This document shows, piece by piece, positions 24,924 to 35,134 of a stretch of DNA of 64,000 nt. Numbering within the stretch: position 1 is the stretch's first letter; each line of letters starts with the position of its first letter. Both the position numbers and the translations under genes were made by a program. The notes under the pieces are model-generated. The model ran no database searches. It was given only the letters and a program-made list of their open reading frames with translations, and was not told the DNA's origin. The stretch is from Fomitopsis serialis (lineage: Eukaryota; Basidiomycota; Agaricomycetes; Polyporales; Fomitopsidaceae). The stretch is from the NCBI RefSeq assembly GCF_022376445.1, contig NW_025954964.1, positions 868,001 to 932,000 of the forward strand, in the 5' to 3' direction.

Positions 24924-25532
24924 AATGTAAGCAATGGCGGAAGACAGTGAAGATGTATCGGGTACGTTGTGGACGCGGAAAGCGACGCGTGAGTTGGTGG
25001 TAAGAGGGGAACTGTTCACGAACGTGACGGGCCACGGCGCGTCGAACACGATCGAGCATCGAGCGCAACGCGTGGATGTCCATGTCACATGATACCTAAG
25101 TACGTCTCGGCCTTCGGGCCGGCGTACTTTTAAGCGCTGACGCGGACGCCTTCACGGCACCGAGAGGGCGTACTTAAGTACTGTACTTATAGGTTAAAGC
25201 TGGAGCTTTCTATCCATTTGTACTCGCCGCCGAGCCTCTTGAGTATACTTGCGCCGGATACCAAAATATAAAGGCATATCTTTTGAGCTCAGCCTCACCT
25301 AACGGGCTGCGAGTCTGCGACTAACTTGAACGGGCGGATCGAGCTCACGGATGATCCATTGGATTGAACAGTTTTCATTCAAGCCGGCAACCGTGTCATC
25401 ATGTAGCGACCATAACCGAAGGACGCCCCGACCGACTAATCGACTACAAGTGGGATAAGAAGCAGGTCAGTTCCGGCTTACTCCATACCCCATTCGAGAC
25501 TTACGTACCCTGAACGAGGTGCTTGAAGGGCG
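24924..25532. other. Intergenic with a small inverted-repeat element
   Basis: The region holds the promoter of the unknown gene (-), a MITE-like palindromic segment at 25093-25196 listed separately, and the 3' flank of micropeptide copy 2. No gene was seen. Confidence 0.6.
25093..25196. mobile_element. MITE-like inverted-repeat element candidate
   Basis: The left end reads CCTAAGTACG and the right end, read inverted, CCTATAAGTAC; both are bordered by TA. Inside, 25098-25129 forms an imperfect hairpin (AAGTACG against CGTACTT) capped by GGCC-TTCG-GGCC. A perfect palindrome TACTTAAGTA lies at 25171-25180. The size of about 100 bases, the terminal inverted repeats and possible TA target duplication fit a small non-autonomous DNA element. 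No second copy was noticed in the window. Confidence 0.4.
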
Positions 25533-25683
25533 TTACTTGCTCTTCGGGGGCTCAGCGCAGCCGCACGCGGGGTAGGTGCAGGAGCCGCCGTTGGCCTGGA
25601 CGTTAGCGCAGGTAGCCTTGTCCTATCGCGCTTGTCAGTCCACGCGATTCGTGTCCATTGTATCTGGTAGTACTCACAGACAT
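25533..25683 (-). CDS. Four-cysteine 31-residue micropeptide, copy 2 (metallothionein-like candidate)
   Basis: This is a second copy of the gene at 20198-20348. Exon 1 (25683-25678) encodes Met-Ser, the intron (25677-25623) is again 55 bases, and exon 2 (25622-25533) encodes 29 residues ending KSK with TAA instead of TAG. The predicted peptide is identical to copy 1, with cysteines at 7, 17, 22 and 24. The coding exons differ only at synonymous sites (for example GCC/GCT and CAGGTA/CAGGTG), while the introns have diverged almost completely. That pattern means an old duplication with strong purifying selection on the peptide, or gene conversion limited to exon 2. Both copies lie on the same strand 5.3 kb apart. 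A role in metal or thiol homeostasis is inferred from the CXC-containing, signal-free sequence. Confidence 0.8.
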
Positions 25684-25764
25684 TGCGATTGGTATGTGAG
25701 AAGTGGATGAGGGGTGAGTGGGTTGTGTAGTCGTTGACTGAGGTTGACAGAGCGAGCGCACTCC

Positions 25765-25771
25765 TTTTATA
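25765..25771 (-). promoter_or_regulatory. TATA box of micropeptide gene copy 2
   Basis: The minus strand reads TACGAGCCCTATAAAAGGAG, 82 bases upstream of the start codon. The first 13 bases before the TATA difference are identical to those of copy 1. Confidence 0.75.
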
Positions 25772-25844
25772 GGGCTCGTAGCTGGCGATGAAACTTGAGG
25801 TATAGACACCGTGTGTTCTGGTAGTCTGTATTCAAAGTAGTGTC

Positions 25845-25849
25845 ATTGG
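25845..25849 (-). promoter_or_regulatory. CCAAT box of micropeptide gene copy 2
   Basis: CCAAT on the minus strand sits 74 bases upstream of the TATA element, matching copy 1. The flanking bases are also similar. Confidence 0.6.
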
Positions 25850-27511
25850 TTGGCCGTTGTCCAATAGAGGCGGGGGCGTTTATCATGCCTTCCACAGGAG
25901 ACGGATTCCAAAAACTGGCGCTGCGTATGGCTGCGACGGTAGGCTGGGGCCTGCAGCTGACCTGCGCGTGTCAGTTGAAGCACGGACGCTGGACTGAGTA
26001 GCTGCGTTACCGACTGTACGCGACAATGATGTATTGTCCCAATCAGGCATTGCTTTCTCTGGTAATTCCCGACGCGCGTTGTCAGCGTGTAATGCGCACT
26101 GGTGAGTCGCGGTCTGGTAGATGGCTAACGCATGTGGGCAACCCACAGGACCTTCATATGTTAAAGCGCGCGGCCATGGAGACGGACAACACCACACGGG
26201 CACCTTGGATGGAAGCTTGTCTCGCGGTAGTGATGAAAAACTGGCGTGTTCCTCGCCTGCGAGGAAGACTAGTTCATTGTATGTTCGGACAGGGACAATC
26301 TAATAGGCAAGCGGCCACCCATCGCTGGCACCGAGCAGAAACAAGTCGGTACGACCCCGTCCAACTGGCAGATTGGGCTGCCAATGTTTGGCACGGAACA
26401 CGCGCAGACGGCGTCTTACCGCGCTGCAAGTTGAGGCAGGCTGAGCCCCCGTTGCTTGCCTACCATGCTGGGGCCCCGGAGAGCGCGATAGCCCCGGCGC
26501 GCAAAACTCAATCTTCTGCAAAACGCTATCGGCGTGATTCACGCGCACACTGCCTTGATGTATGAAACTCTGCCTCACCGTTTCAAACCGCCATCGCTCA
26601 CGATATCACCGCGTGTCGAGCTAACGCATGTTGGTAGACAGCGATGCAGTCGCACAACAGTAGACAGCTACAGCGGCGCGACCTTGGGCTTTATGTGTAG
26701 CGCGAATTCCCTTCGCCGGGGGAGGATCACCGACAACTGAAATCATCCTCTAGCTTGCCTGATCCTCTCTGCGTATCATTGACCCGGGTAGATCGACCAT
26801 ATGCTCTGCATCAAGTTCAAGTTGCTTTGGAGGAAATAGACATACCGTAGCTGCCAATGCAAGGCAGGTGCCAAATCAGCTCTATACGCATGTTGAACCC
26901 GCTATAGCGCGACGCCGAATTAATCTACCTCAGCCTCGTGCACTGGGGATTGCCGTACTCGGTCTGAGTTTGTGCCTGTGCTGCGGTCAACTACGTGTAG
27001 GGGGTGATCCCAGACACCGGACTCACCGACGACAGAGGACGCTGGGCTTGTCCGTCGGGTGAGGAGTGTCCTTGCATCCAACACGCGCAACGGATCACTT
27101 GAGAAACCATTTAACATAGCTACGCGATACGATCGATCGCGCGGGTCGTGGTCGTCGCGACGCACATCTTCTTCGAGTTCAGTGTGTTCTTTCCGGCGTA
27201 TTTCGGTGTCAGTCTGGCCACGCCGCGGGGGAATGACGGCGCCGAACAAGGCAAATTTTGAGGGACAAAGCGGACGGAGGCCTCGAACGAGTGGAAACGC
27301 CAACGTGCACGCCCCGCCACCACTGCGCACGGAGCTGTGTGCGGTTGCCGGGGTCTCGGCGATTGAGCGCGTTGCGGCCTTTTATGCCGTCGCGTCCAAC
27401 CACCGTTGTCCTTTGTTCTTCCTCCCTCGTTCCCTCCATCTCCGTGACCGCAGGCACTACATAGGCCTTGCCCCCCTCTCCTTACTCACGACGCCCGTTT
27501 ACACGCCCACG
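25850..27511. other. Intergenic 1.7 kb
   Basis: A 179-codon plus frame at 26026-26565 has no domain, no signal peptide and atypical composition, so it is not called. The right end should hold the promoter of the secreted protein gene at 27512. Confidence 0.55.
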
Positions 27512-29525
27512 ATGTCTTTCTCTGTCCTCTCCGCTGCCTTCGCCACCGCTCTTTTGGCGACTGCCGGCGTGAACGCGGAATCGCACACCGTTCGTTTCGC
27601 AAACCTGTGAGTCCCCTCAATTCATCCAGAGCAACCCAAGACTGAGGCCTCTCAAGGTGCGGATCAGGAACAGTCAGTATTTGTGTCTTCAGTCTTTGTA
27701 TGGTGCCCTGACACGCGCGTTTAGCCCACGCTACTTGGAAATGGAGGTGTGATGTCCACCGGCCAGGACTACACGTCTGACGGTCCCTTCGAGTCAGCCA
27801 TTGCGTACGTGACAATGTCTGCTTGATGCGCAGCCGCTAATTTGGTTGTTTACGCAGGTACTTGACGGGTGGCGATGGTGTGTACTTCCATACCAGGTTC
27901 ATTGTAGTATCTAACTGGCATGCAGGTATTACGTGTGGTTACAATGGCGAGCAGTGCCTTCTCGTCGAGATGACCTTGGGCAACCCTACCGTACCCGGTG
28001 GTGGCTCTTCCGTCGACATCAGTGCCATTGCTCCGTACGTTGTTCAATCAGCATGACGATTACCCCACTCTGACTGCGTGCCCACGCTGCTGTAGCCATG
28101 CATTCAACGTGCCGACTTCGTTCTCATACTTCGGATCCTGCGCCAACACCGGGGCTAGCTGTAGGTTCTCTTTTCTGCTCTCGTGTGCATGCGCTGAGGC
28201 GTCATCTCGAAGGTGCAAGCGAGGGCTGCTCCGAGGCCTTCTACCAACCGGATGACAACCAGGTACAGGTTGCTTGCGAGGCCGATAACGTGAGTTTGCA
28301 GCCCGATTGTGCTCGCAGCAGATTCTGACGTCTTTCCGCCCAGGTCAACCTGCTCATTGCATTCTGTGGTGACGCGACGACGCTCAACCCCGATGACTAC
28401 GTGAACGGTGGTTCGGGCAGCGCGGCTTCCTCCCCTCCTGCTTCCACGTCCGTGGCTGCCAGCACCTCGGCAGCCCCGACCGTGTCGTCTTCGGCAGTCA
28501 GCACCTCTGTGGATGTCTCCTCATCTGCTGCGGCGTCCTCTGCGAGCGTGTCAATTTCGAGCCCGCCCGTCCTCCTTCCCGTGTCGACCACCCTCGTGTC
28601 TTCTGGTGCGGTCTCATCCTCCGCGGCATCCTCCCCGGTTGTAACGTCCGCATCCTCCGTGGTATCCTCCTCGGTTGTGACGTCCGCTGCCGTTACGTCC
28701 TCCGCAATCTCCTCGTCCGCTGCCTCCTCTGTCGTCACATCGGCCCCGGTTGCGTCTTCGAGCTACGTCACTTCCTCCGTGATTGTTACCCAGAGTGGCA
28801 CTACCGCTGTTTCGTCCTGCCGCGTGCGCCCTACTGCCTCGGCTAGCGGATTCCCGCTTTCTGGTTCGGCCGCTCCTTCCAGCGTTGCGACTGCGTCAGG
28901 CTCTGATGTGACCAGTGCTGCTGTCTCTTCTGGAGATGCTTCTTCTGCCGCCTCTTCGGCTGCCATCTCCAGCGTCAGTGTCACGGACGTCCCTACCAGC
29001 GCCAGTGCCTCTTCGGCTGCTGCGAGCGCGGCTCCCACCGAGACGGACACGGGCGACGACGGTGATGATGGCTGCGGTGACGAGACTGGTACGGACGTTG
29101 CTCCCTCCAGCACCGACGCTGCTTCGGCTACCTCTGCTGCAGCATCCGCCACGCCCACCGACAGCGACGATGGCTGCGGCGACGAGACCAGCACCGACGT
29201 TGCCCCCTCCAGCACTGCTGCTGTGTCGGCTACCTCCGCTCCTGGTGTCTCTAGTTCTGCGGTCGCAAGCGCCTCCGATGTGTCCTCCAGTGTTGTCCCG
29301 ACTTCCTCAGCTGCCCCGTCGGCATCATCCAGCGCTGTGCCTAGCGCGACGTCGAGCGCGGATGGTTGCGGTGCGACCGATAGCACTGCTCACCGCCGGG
29401 AGCTCCTGGAGCGTCTCTCTGTGCGGAAGCGCGCTGCCGCTCCCGCGTACGACCTCGCAAAGGTCTTCACCTCCCGCCGCCGCCACGCGCGTGGTGCGTA
29501 CCTCAACAGCATGTATGGCCACTGA
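27512..29525 (+). CDS. Secreted Cys-rich protein with long Ser/Thr/Ala-rich tail
   Basis: The protein is probably exported to the wall or medium. It begins with a signal peptide (SFSVLSAAFATALLATAGVNA) and then a compact Cys-containing domain: SHTVRFANL, CGSGTPTLLGNGGV, TSDGPFESAIAYL, TCGYNGEQCLLVEMT, GGGSSVDISAIAPHAF, YFGSCANTGASC and CSEAFYQPDDNQVQVAC. The domain is cut by at least seven short introns, including a 16-base microexon at 27657-27672. From about 28400 a single exon encodes a tail of some 330 residues dominated by Ser, Ala, Thr and Val, probably heavily O-glycosylated. It contains two copies of DDGCGDETxTDVAPSST. The C-terminus is basic (KVFTSRRRHARGAYL) with no GPI-type hydrophobic end. 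The head resembles a fungal secreted family sometimes labelled glycopeptide; a thaumatin-like fold is possible but unproven. The tandem paralogue follows at 30227. Confidence 0.85.
29061..29230 (+). repeat. In-frame tandem repeat in the Ser-rich tail
   Basis: The tail encodes DDGCGDETGTDVAPSSTDA and, about 38 residues later, DDGCGDETSTDVAPSSTAA, with a similar Ala/Thr-rich spacer after each. The cysteines inside the repeats are the only ones in this tail region apart from one near 28818 and one near 29366. Confidence 0.75.
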
Positions 29526-30226
29526 GCCCCGGTCATGTACGACTGGTGGCCACGGTCCGTGTCTGTGTGCCACCACCCTTCCCGTCCTTTCTCCCCTCCT
29601 GGTTCCTTGGATCGTTTACATTATCGACCTCGCAAGCGAGGTTTGGATCACGCAACTCGCCGGCATCTTAGACTAGAGATGTCGAGGCCGCGATGCCCTG
29701 GTTAGGGAGACGATATGTGCTATATTGGGTGTGTTCCCGGTGTCGCGCGTGGGTTGCTGCAAGCTGGAGGCTTGTGTTCTCGCTCTGTGATGTGGTACAA
29801 GTTATTGTGTTTGCGTATCTCGTTCTCGTCCTGTAGCGTTCGTAGATCGACTACTAGGTGCTCTCAATACATCCTCAATGTCGGACTGGTAAGACTTGTG
29901 AGCCTCGCCAGGCCTCGCCGAACCAAACGACGGGCAGTGCGATCGAAAAATGAACGGAGATCAATTGACGATGCCGATTGCGGTGCCTGCAGGGAGCCGC
30001 CGGCCGGCGTCTTCCTGGTTCAGTGACGGGATGTTGCCGTGACGACTCTGCTTGGCCGCGGGCTTGGGCGGCCGTGCGTGACTGTGTGACGATGCAGGCC
30101 GGTCGCCGGTCGATGTTTTGAGGGGGTCGCCCGCCCGCCTCTCTTCCTCCGCAGACCAGCATCCTCGAGTCCTTCTCCTCTTTCCGCTTCCTCTCGTTCG
30201 CCGACGTTCCTTTCGTCCCCACAGCC
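29526..30226. other. Intergenic between tandem secreted genes
   Basis: This holds the 3' UTR of the upstream gene and a promoter for the downstream one; the last 100 bases before the ATG are CT-rich, as in many fungal leaders. No gene was recognised. Confidence 0.6.
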
Positions 30227-31491
30227 ATGTTCTCCACGCTCCTTTCTGCAGTCTTGGCCGCCGTCGCGCTCGCCGCGCAGACGAACGCCGAGTACCATAC
30301 CATTCGTTTCTACAACGCGTGAGTCGGGGCGTCATTTTTGGGCGCGAGACGGGATTTACTGAACGACGGCGCTCTGGACAGGTGTGGCTTCGGAACGGTG
30401 AGTGGTGGCATGTTTAAGACACCCCGAGTCGGCGCGCTTACCGGTGAGGCGTATAGCCGACGCTTCTGGCGAACGGAGACGTCCTTTCGACCGGCGAGGA
30501 CTACACGAGCGACGGGCCCTTCTCTTCTGCTATCGCGTACGTGCTCTCTCGGACGCGTTGCTGCGACTCAGCTTACAGTATGCTGTGTGCGCTCTAGCTA
30601 CCTGCAAAATGGTACGTCATACTCGTCTCCATCTCTACGCCCCGTTGTTGACACAGAGCACAGGCAACCAATGTGGATACAATGGGGAACACTGCACGTT
30701 GATGGAGATGACCATGAGCAACCCAACCTGTGCTGGGTGCGGTTCGTCGGTCGATCTTTCTCTCATCGACCCGTGAGTGCCTACGCGATTCCCGGTTCTG
30801 CCTCTTGACAGAGCTCTGTGCAGGCATTCATTCAGCTACTGGACCTCCTTCGCGTGAGCTCTCATATCACTGCGTTCTAAACTATCATGTCGAAACCCAC
30901 CTCGTATGCAGGTACTTCAATGGATGTGAAAATACTGGTGCTAACTGTAGGCACTCCATCCTTATCTTCTGACGAAAGGCAAGCCGTTCTTACTCTAGTG
31001 TCATGTAGGCCCTGCGGCGGGTTGCGCCGCCGCATTCTACTACTCCGACGAAACCCAGGTCCAGGTCGCCTGCCAGGCCGATAACGTTCGTCTCCGCAGT
31101 CTGTGACAGGGTTTTCCCCGCTAACCGAATGTTCTCTTCAGGCTGGCCTGCTCATCGCATTCTGCGCGGATGCCACCACCCTCGACGCGAACAACCTGCC
31201 TGGCACCAGCCCTTCGTCCAGCTCCGAGCACCCTCGACTAGCAGCACCTACGTTGCCCCGACTTCGACCTGGTCAAGCTCATCGACTTATGTCGCCCCGA
31301 CCTCGTCGGCCGTTTCTGCATTCTCGGGCTCGGTCTCTAGCTCCTCCGCTGCTCCGTCTACACCCTCTGCGAAGTGCCCTGCTCGCAACGCCAAGCGCTC
31401 CCTTCGCCTCAACCAGAAGCGTGAGGCTGCTCCTGAGCCTGTTGCCAATGTGGCGGCGGTCCGCCACCACGCTCACCGCGCCAGCCACTAA
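30227..31491 (+). CDS. Secreted Cys-rich protein, tandem paralogue with apparent frameshift
   Basis: The signal peptide is FSTLLSAVLAAVALAAQTNA. The head matches the preceding gene segment by segment: YHTIRFYNA, CGFGTPTLLANGDVLSTGED, TSDGPFSSAIAYLQNG, CGYNGEHCTLMEMTMSNPT, GCGSSVDLSLIDPHSFSY, YFNGCENTGANC and YYSDETQVQVACQADN. The intron pattern is conserved, including a 16-base microexon at 30382-30397. The last exon starts GLLIAFCADATTLDANNLPG. About 30 codons later, near 31215-31235, the original frame turns into Arg/Leu/Pro-rich sequence, whereas another frame becomes a typical Ser/Thr tail (STSSTYVAPTSTWSSSSTYV) ending RHHAHRASH at 31491. No intron of normal size can bridge the two, so one base seems lost or gained. 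If real, the protein ends at 31528 in the wrong frame. The tail is much shorter than that of its neighbour. Confidence 0.75.
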
Positions 31492-32053
31492 AGTGCTACA
31501 CGTCACTGGTGTTCCTCGGCTGCCCTAGCTCTGAAGTCTTGGACCTGTACTGGCTGTCTATTTGAGCTCTCCTCCCTCCCCTACTAGTTTTGAGTGGCTG
31601 TTGTCCGCACGCACTTTATATCCACTTCTCCGTGCGGTGCGTTGGTTCAGTGTTTTGTAACCCCTGCCCTTATTTGTATACGCGGTGCCCTGGTATGGGA
31701 GCGAGGCTAGTCTTGTCTGCCCTGGTACTGCCACACAGGCATAGCTGTCCTCGAGCCCGTGCCTGTGCGTTTTTATTGCCCGGTTGTGCGTACCATGATG
31801 TCTGTAAACCTCCCCTGCAACTTACGTAGGGACCGCTGTCGGTCCTGTGTTGTTTGAATGATACCCTTACAACTTACTCTATAGTGATCTTGGTAGGGCT
31901 CAAATCATCGGCGACACTGCCGTTTCCTACCAAACCGAGATAGAGACGAGGCGAGCACGATCACGGGCTCAAGGTTTATATAGCACATCGGTTCATGCGA
32001 ATACATGCAACATGATCAGTAGTTATGCAACATTTACTAGGATGCAACTGCCC
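31492..32053. other. Intergenic, converging 3' ends
   Basis: 3' flanks of the secreted protein gene (+) and YSH1 (-). No gene was recognised. Confidence 0.6.
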
Positions 32054-35000
32054 TCAAGCGTGTACCTCGAGAATGATGTCGTCGTCAGTCCCCGACTCGC
32101 TATCATCATCCCCGTCTCCCTCTTCAACGCCCTCTCCATCGTGACGATCTGCGTTCTTGGTCTCTCCGTCGGTTTGTGCGTCGACGTCGACAGGATTCTC
32201 GCCGCCCTTCGAGCCTTCTGCTTCAGGCTGAGCCTGGGGTTCATCGTCGGCATGTTCTGCGTCCTCTGAGATGGCGGGTAAGGTTGGTTTGCTCTCGCCG
32301 CCACTCAGTGCTACGGCAGGACTGCCAGACTTGTCCTTGACTGTCTCGGGCAGACCGCCTTCCTCGCTGAGGAGAGGCACGCCCGAAGTGAACGACTCGT
32401 TCAAGGAGCTGACGGTCGAGAGCGCCATGTCCAGCACCGTCTCCACGCGTCTTTTGAGCTGTTCACTCGTGCTCTCAACGGTCTAGGTATACACGACCGG
32501 TCAGAAATTAATGAAGGAAGGAGCGGGGCGTGTACTGACCAGTGTGACCAGGTTGATGAGCGCGTCTGCCTCGTCGAGGCGGACGAGGAGCGCTGCCTCG
32601 TGGCTGTCCTCACCTTGCTCTTGCTCCTGCTCGTCTCCGTCCTCGGGCATGTGCAGCTCGACCTCACCGAAGTGTGCCTCGAGGAACATCGCGAGGCGGC
32701 GGATGCGTGTCACGGGGCCGGTCTCGTCCTCGATGTCCGCGTGCGGATGCGGGTGCTCTGGGGCGTGTGAGTGGGAGTGAGGATGGGTCGTCACTGGGGG
32801 GAGAGTTAGCTGCGGCCGAGACTAACTGGGGGAGAACGTACGCTTGACGGAGGCGGGGCTCTTGTCGATGCCGGTGATCAGGGCGAGCGTAGAGTCCGCG
32901 ATCATGTCGTTGCTGGCACTGGAGTCCCATTCCAGGATCAACTCGTGCTCCTGTGCCTGTTTGACGTCTACGGCGCCCATGACCTGCGCATGCGTCAGAC
33001 TGCCGTACATGAGTTGGGGACATCACAACTTACTCGGATGGTGGGTACACCATCCTTGTCCAAGCCCTCTTCCACCTTGCCGAACATGCCTTCCAAGTGC
33101 CACCGGACGAGCTCCCAACCAACGGTCAGCACCATCTTCTGTCTTTGCGTGACGATATTTGTTGACAGGCCGGTGAAGTCGCGGAGGTCCCGCGGGTCGA
33201 GAAGTGTGTAAGAGTAGTCCTTGGCAACGAGCAAACCGGAGAGCAGGTCCCCTGGTTGTGGTGGTTGGGCAGCCAAGTGGCCGATTGCCTGGAATATCGG
33301 CGTGGTTCAGCGACGTAGACGAGACCACTGTGCGCAACTTACCTTCGCCACACGTTCACCTCGGAACGTGAGCTCAAGGGTCTCCAGGTTCCGTGGAGTA
33401 TGAATCTTGACATCTTCGTCCCGGCTCTTGTATCGATCTGTCATCGCCGCACGCAGACGGCCCATCGCAGTCTGTTCTCCATGTACGAGGACCTAGCGAA
33501 TACATGAATGACGGTAGCATTCAATGCGAACGGACAACTCACTATATGCTGCGCCTTGACCATCTCGATGAACTCTGAGTTCTGCGAGTAGTCGACATGG
33601 GCACTGAAGGAGATCTCATCCACGGAGAGCTTGCGAGGGATCGGAGCGCCCTTGGCGGGCATGATCTCTTCCGGTTCACTTTGGATTTCCTAACGAGCAC
33701 GAGTTGTAAACGTAGTGTCCTCACGGGATCCACCAGAGCGAGAGAAGATACATTGATTGCAAGCCATATAGATACAATAGCCAGGGCCCATACATGCGAT
33801 GCGCCACGGAAAATGGCCACTCACCCTCGCCATTGTCCCTTCTATCGAATAACCTGTGACGATGACGCCGTTCCTCGAGTCTGGCGCCCAGAGTTCCAGC
33901 AGTTCCCGGCTAGGCCCCGAGTCCATGAATCCTGGACTTGCCAACACTACGCACGGCGGTCCCTCGGCGACTTTGCGCTCCCAGCCTCGACTGTGTGGTA
34001 CATTGGATATATATCTGGAGAAACGTCAGAGCGAGTGAACGAGATGCCGTAGTCAACGCACTTGAAGACAAAGGGATTGTCTCTCTTTGCGAACCGCGAT
34101 CGCACATTGGAATTCATTGTGTGGATGTAGGTCTGGTAGACAGCCATAGATTTTCGCGCTAGATTCGAAGCATAGTACACAGGGACGTTGTGCAGGTCAG
34201 GGTGCTTCTTCCAATATTCGTCCAAGATGAGCAGCAGTTCTTGTGCGCGTCCTACAGCGAATGTCGGCAATAGGACATGTCCGCCTCTACGGATGATATT
34301 GTGAATCAGACTTGTGAATCTTGCTTCCTTTTCTTCCCTGCCCTCCAGTGTTTGTACGCCATATGTACTCTCGATAATAAGGACATCGGGGTGTATTGGA
34401 GGCACTTCCGCCTTCACAAGATGCCTGTCCTCTTCGCGAGAGTAGTCGCCGGTGTACAGGATCTTGAGACCAGCAATGTCTATGAGAAACATGCAAGCGC
34501 CGAGGACATGGCCGGCGTGGTACGGGGTGAAGGTCACCCCTGGACAAGGCGTGATGACTTGGTGAGCGGACACAGGGATGATGGACGACATAGACATTGA
34601 GAGGTCAAGAGGAGAGAACAGGGCATCGGACGTTGATGAGCTGCTGAACTCTTCTGTCAAAGCTCACGAAGACATCCCAGAAAGCTGCGTACCTCATTCG
34701 TACGAAGTCTTGCATCATGAATTTGTGCAGTGCTTTGGTGGGATGCGTCATGTATACCTTGCCTTTGCCATCCCGGAAATTCGTCTGTGACATAGGTCAG
34801 TCTGTTTGTTCACCAGCTTTGCGGCACTGTAGCACTAGCCTTCTCCGTGATGTATGTCAGGGCGGCGGCGTGATCCAGATGAAAACTACGAGAGCCTTTT
34901 AACTTCTCTTACAACGGTGAGAACATCAGATACGTACTGGGTGATTAGCAGTACGTCTACAGTACTCCAATCTAGTTCGTCAACGAATGGTAGGGATGCG

Positions 35001-35134
35001 ATGCCACTGTAGGCGGGGTGAACGCCTGCGTCGCATACTATTGTCTTGCCACGGTACTGAATGACGCAGCAGGACCGGCCGACCTCCTGCCCAGCACCGA
35101 GAAGAGTGATTTTGAGCGTTGGTACATCTGCCAT
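32054..35134 (-). CDS. YSH1: mRNA 3'-end processing endonuclease YSH1/CPSF73
   Basis: This is the zinc-dependent endonuclease of the cleavage and polyadenylation complex that cuts pre-mRNA before poly(A) addition; it acts in the nucleus. It starts [20 protein letters not shown]. The metallo-beta-lactamase signature HxHxDH is assembled across an intron (LLIT, then [16 protein letters not shown]). Next come [19 protein letters not shown], the beta-CASP segment [42 protein letters not shown] [15 protein letters not shown], and [20 protein letters not shown]. Further on are [16 protein letters not shown] and [16 protein letters not shown]. The C-terminal CPSF-type region ([15 protein letters not shown]) precedes an acidic tail ([16 protein letters not shown]). 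The intron at 34839-34785 uses a GC donor. Length, around 800 residues, is usual. The 5' end faces a small gene at 35465 across 330 bases. Confidence 0.95.

Noticed and set aside
26026..26565. 179-codon open frame on plus
   Set aside because: It lacks a signal peptide, a domain or splice structure, and does not resemble the codon use of neighbouring genes.
28763..29386. 207-codon minus frame inside the Ser-rich secreted gene
   Set aside because: It is the complement of the Ser/Ala/Thr repeat region; its Glu/Ala/Val composition is a by-product of that.
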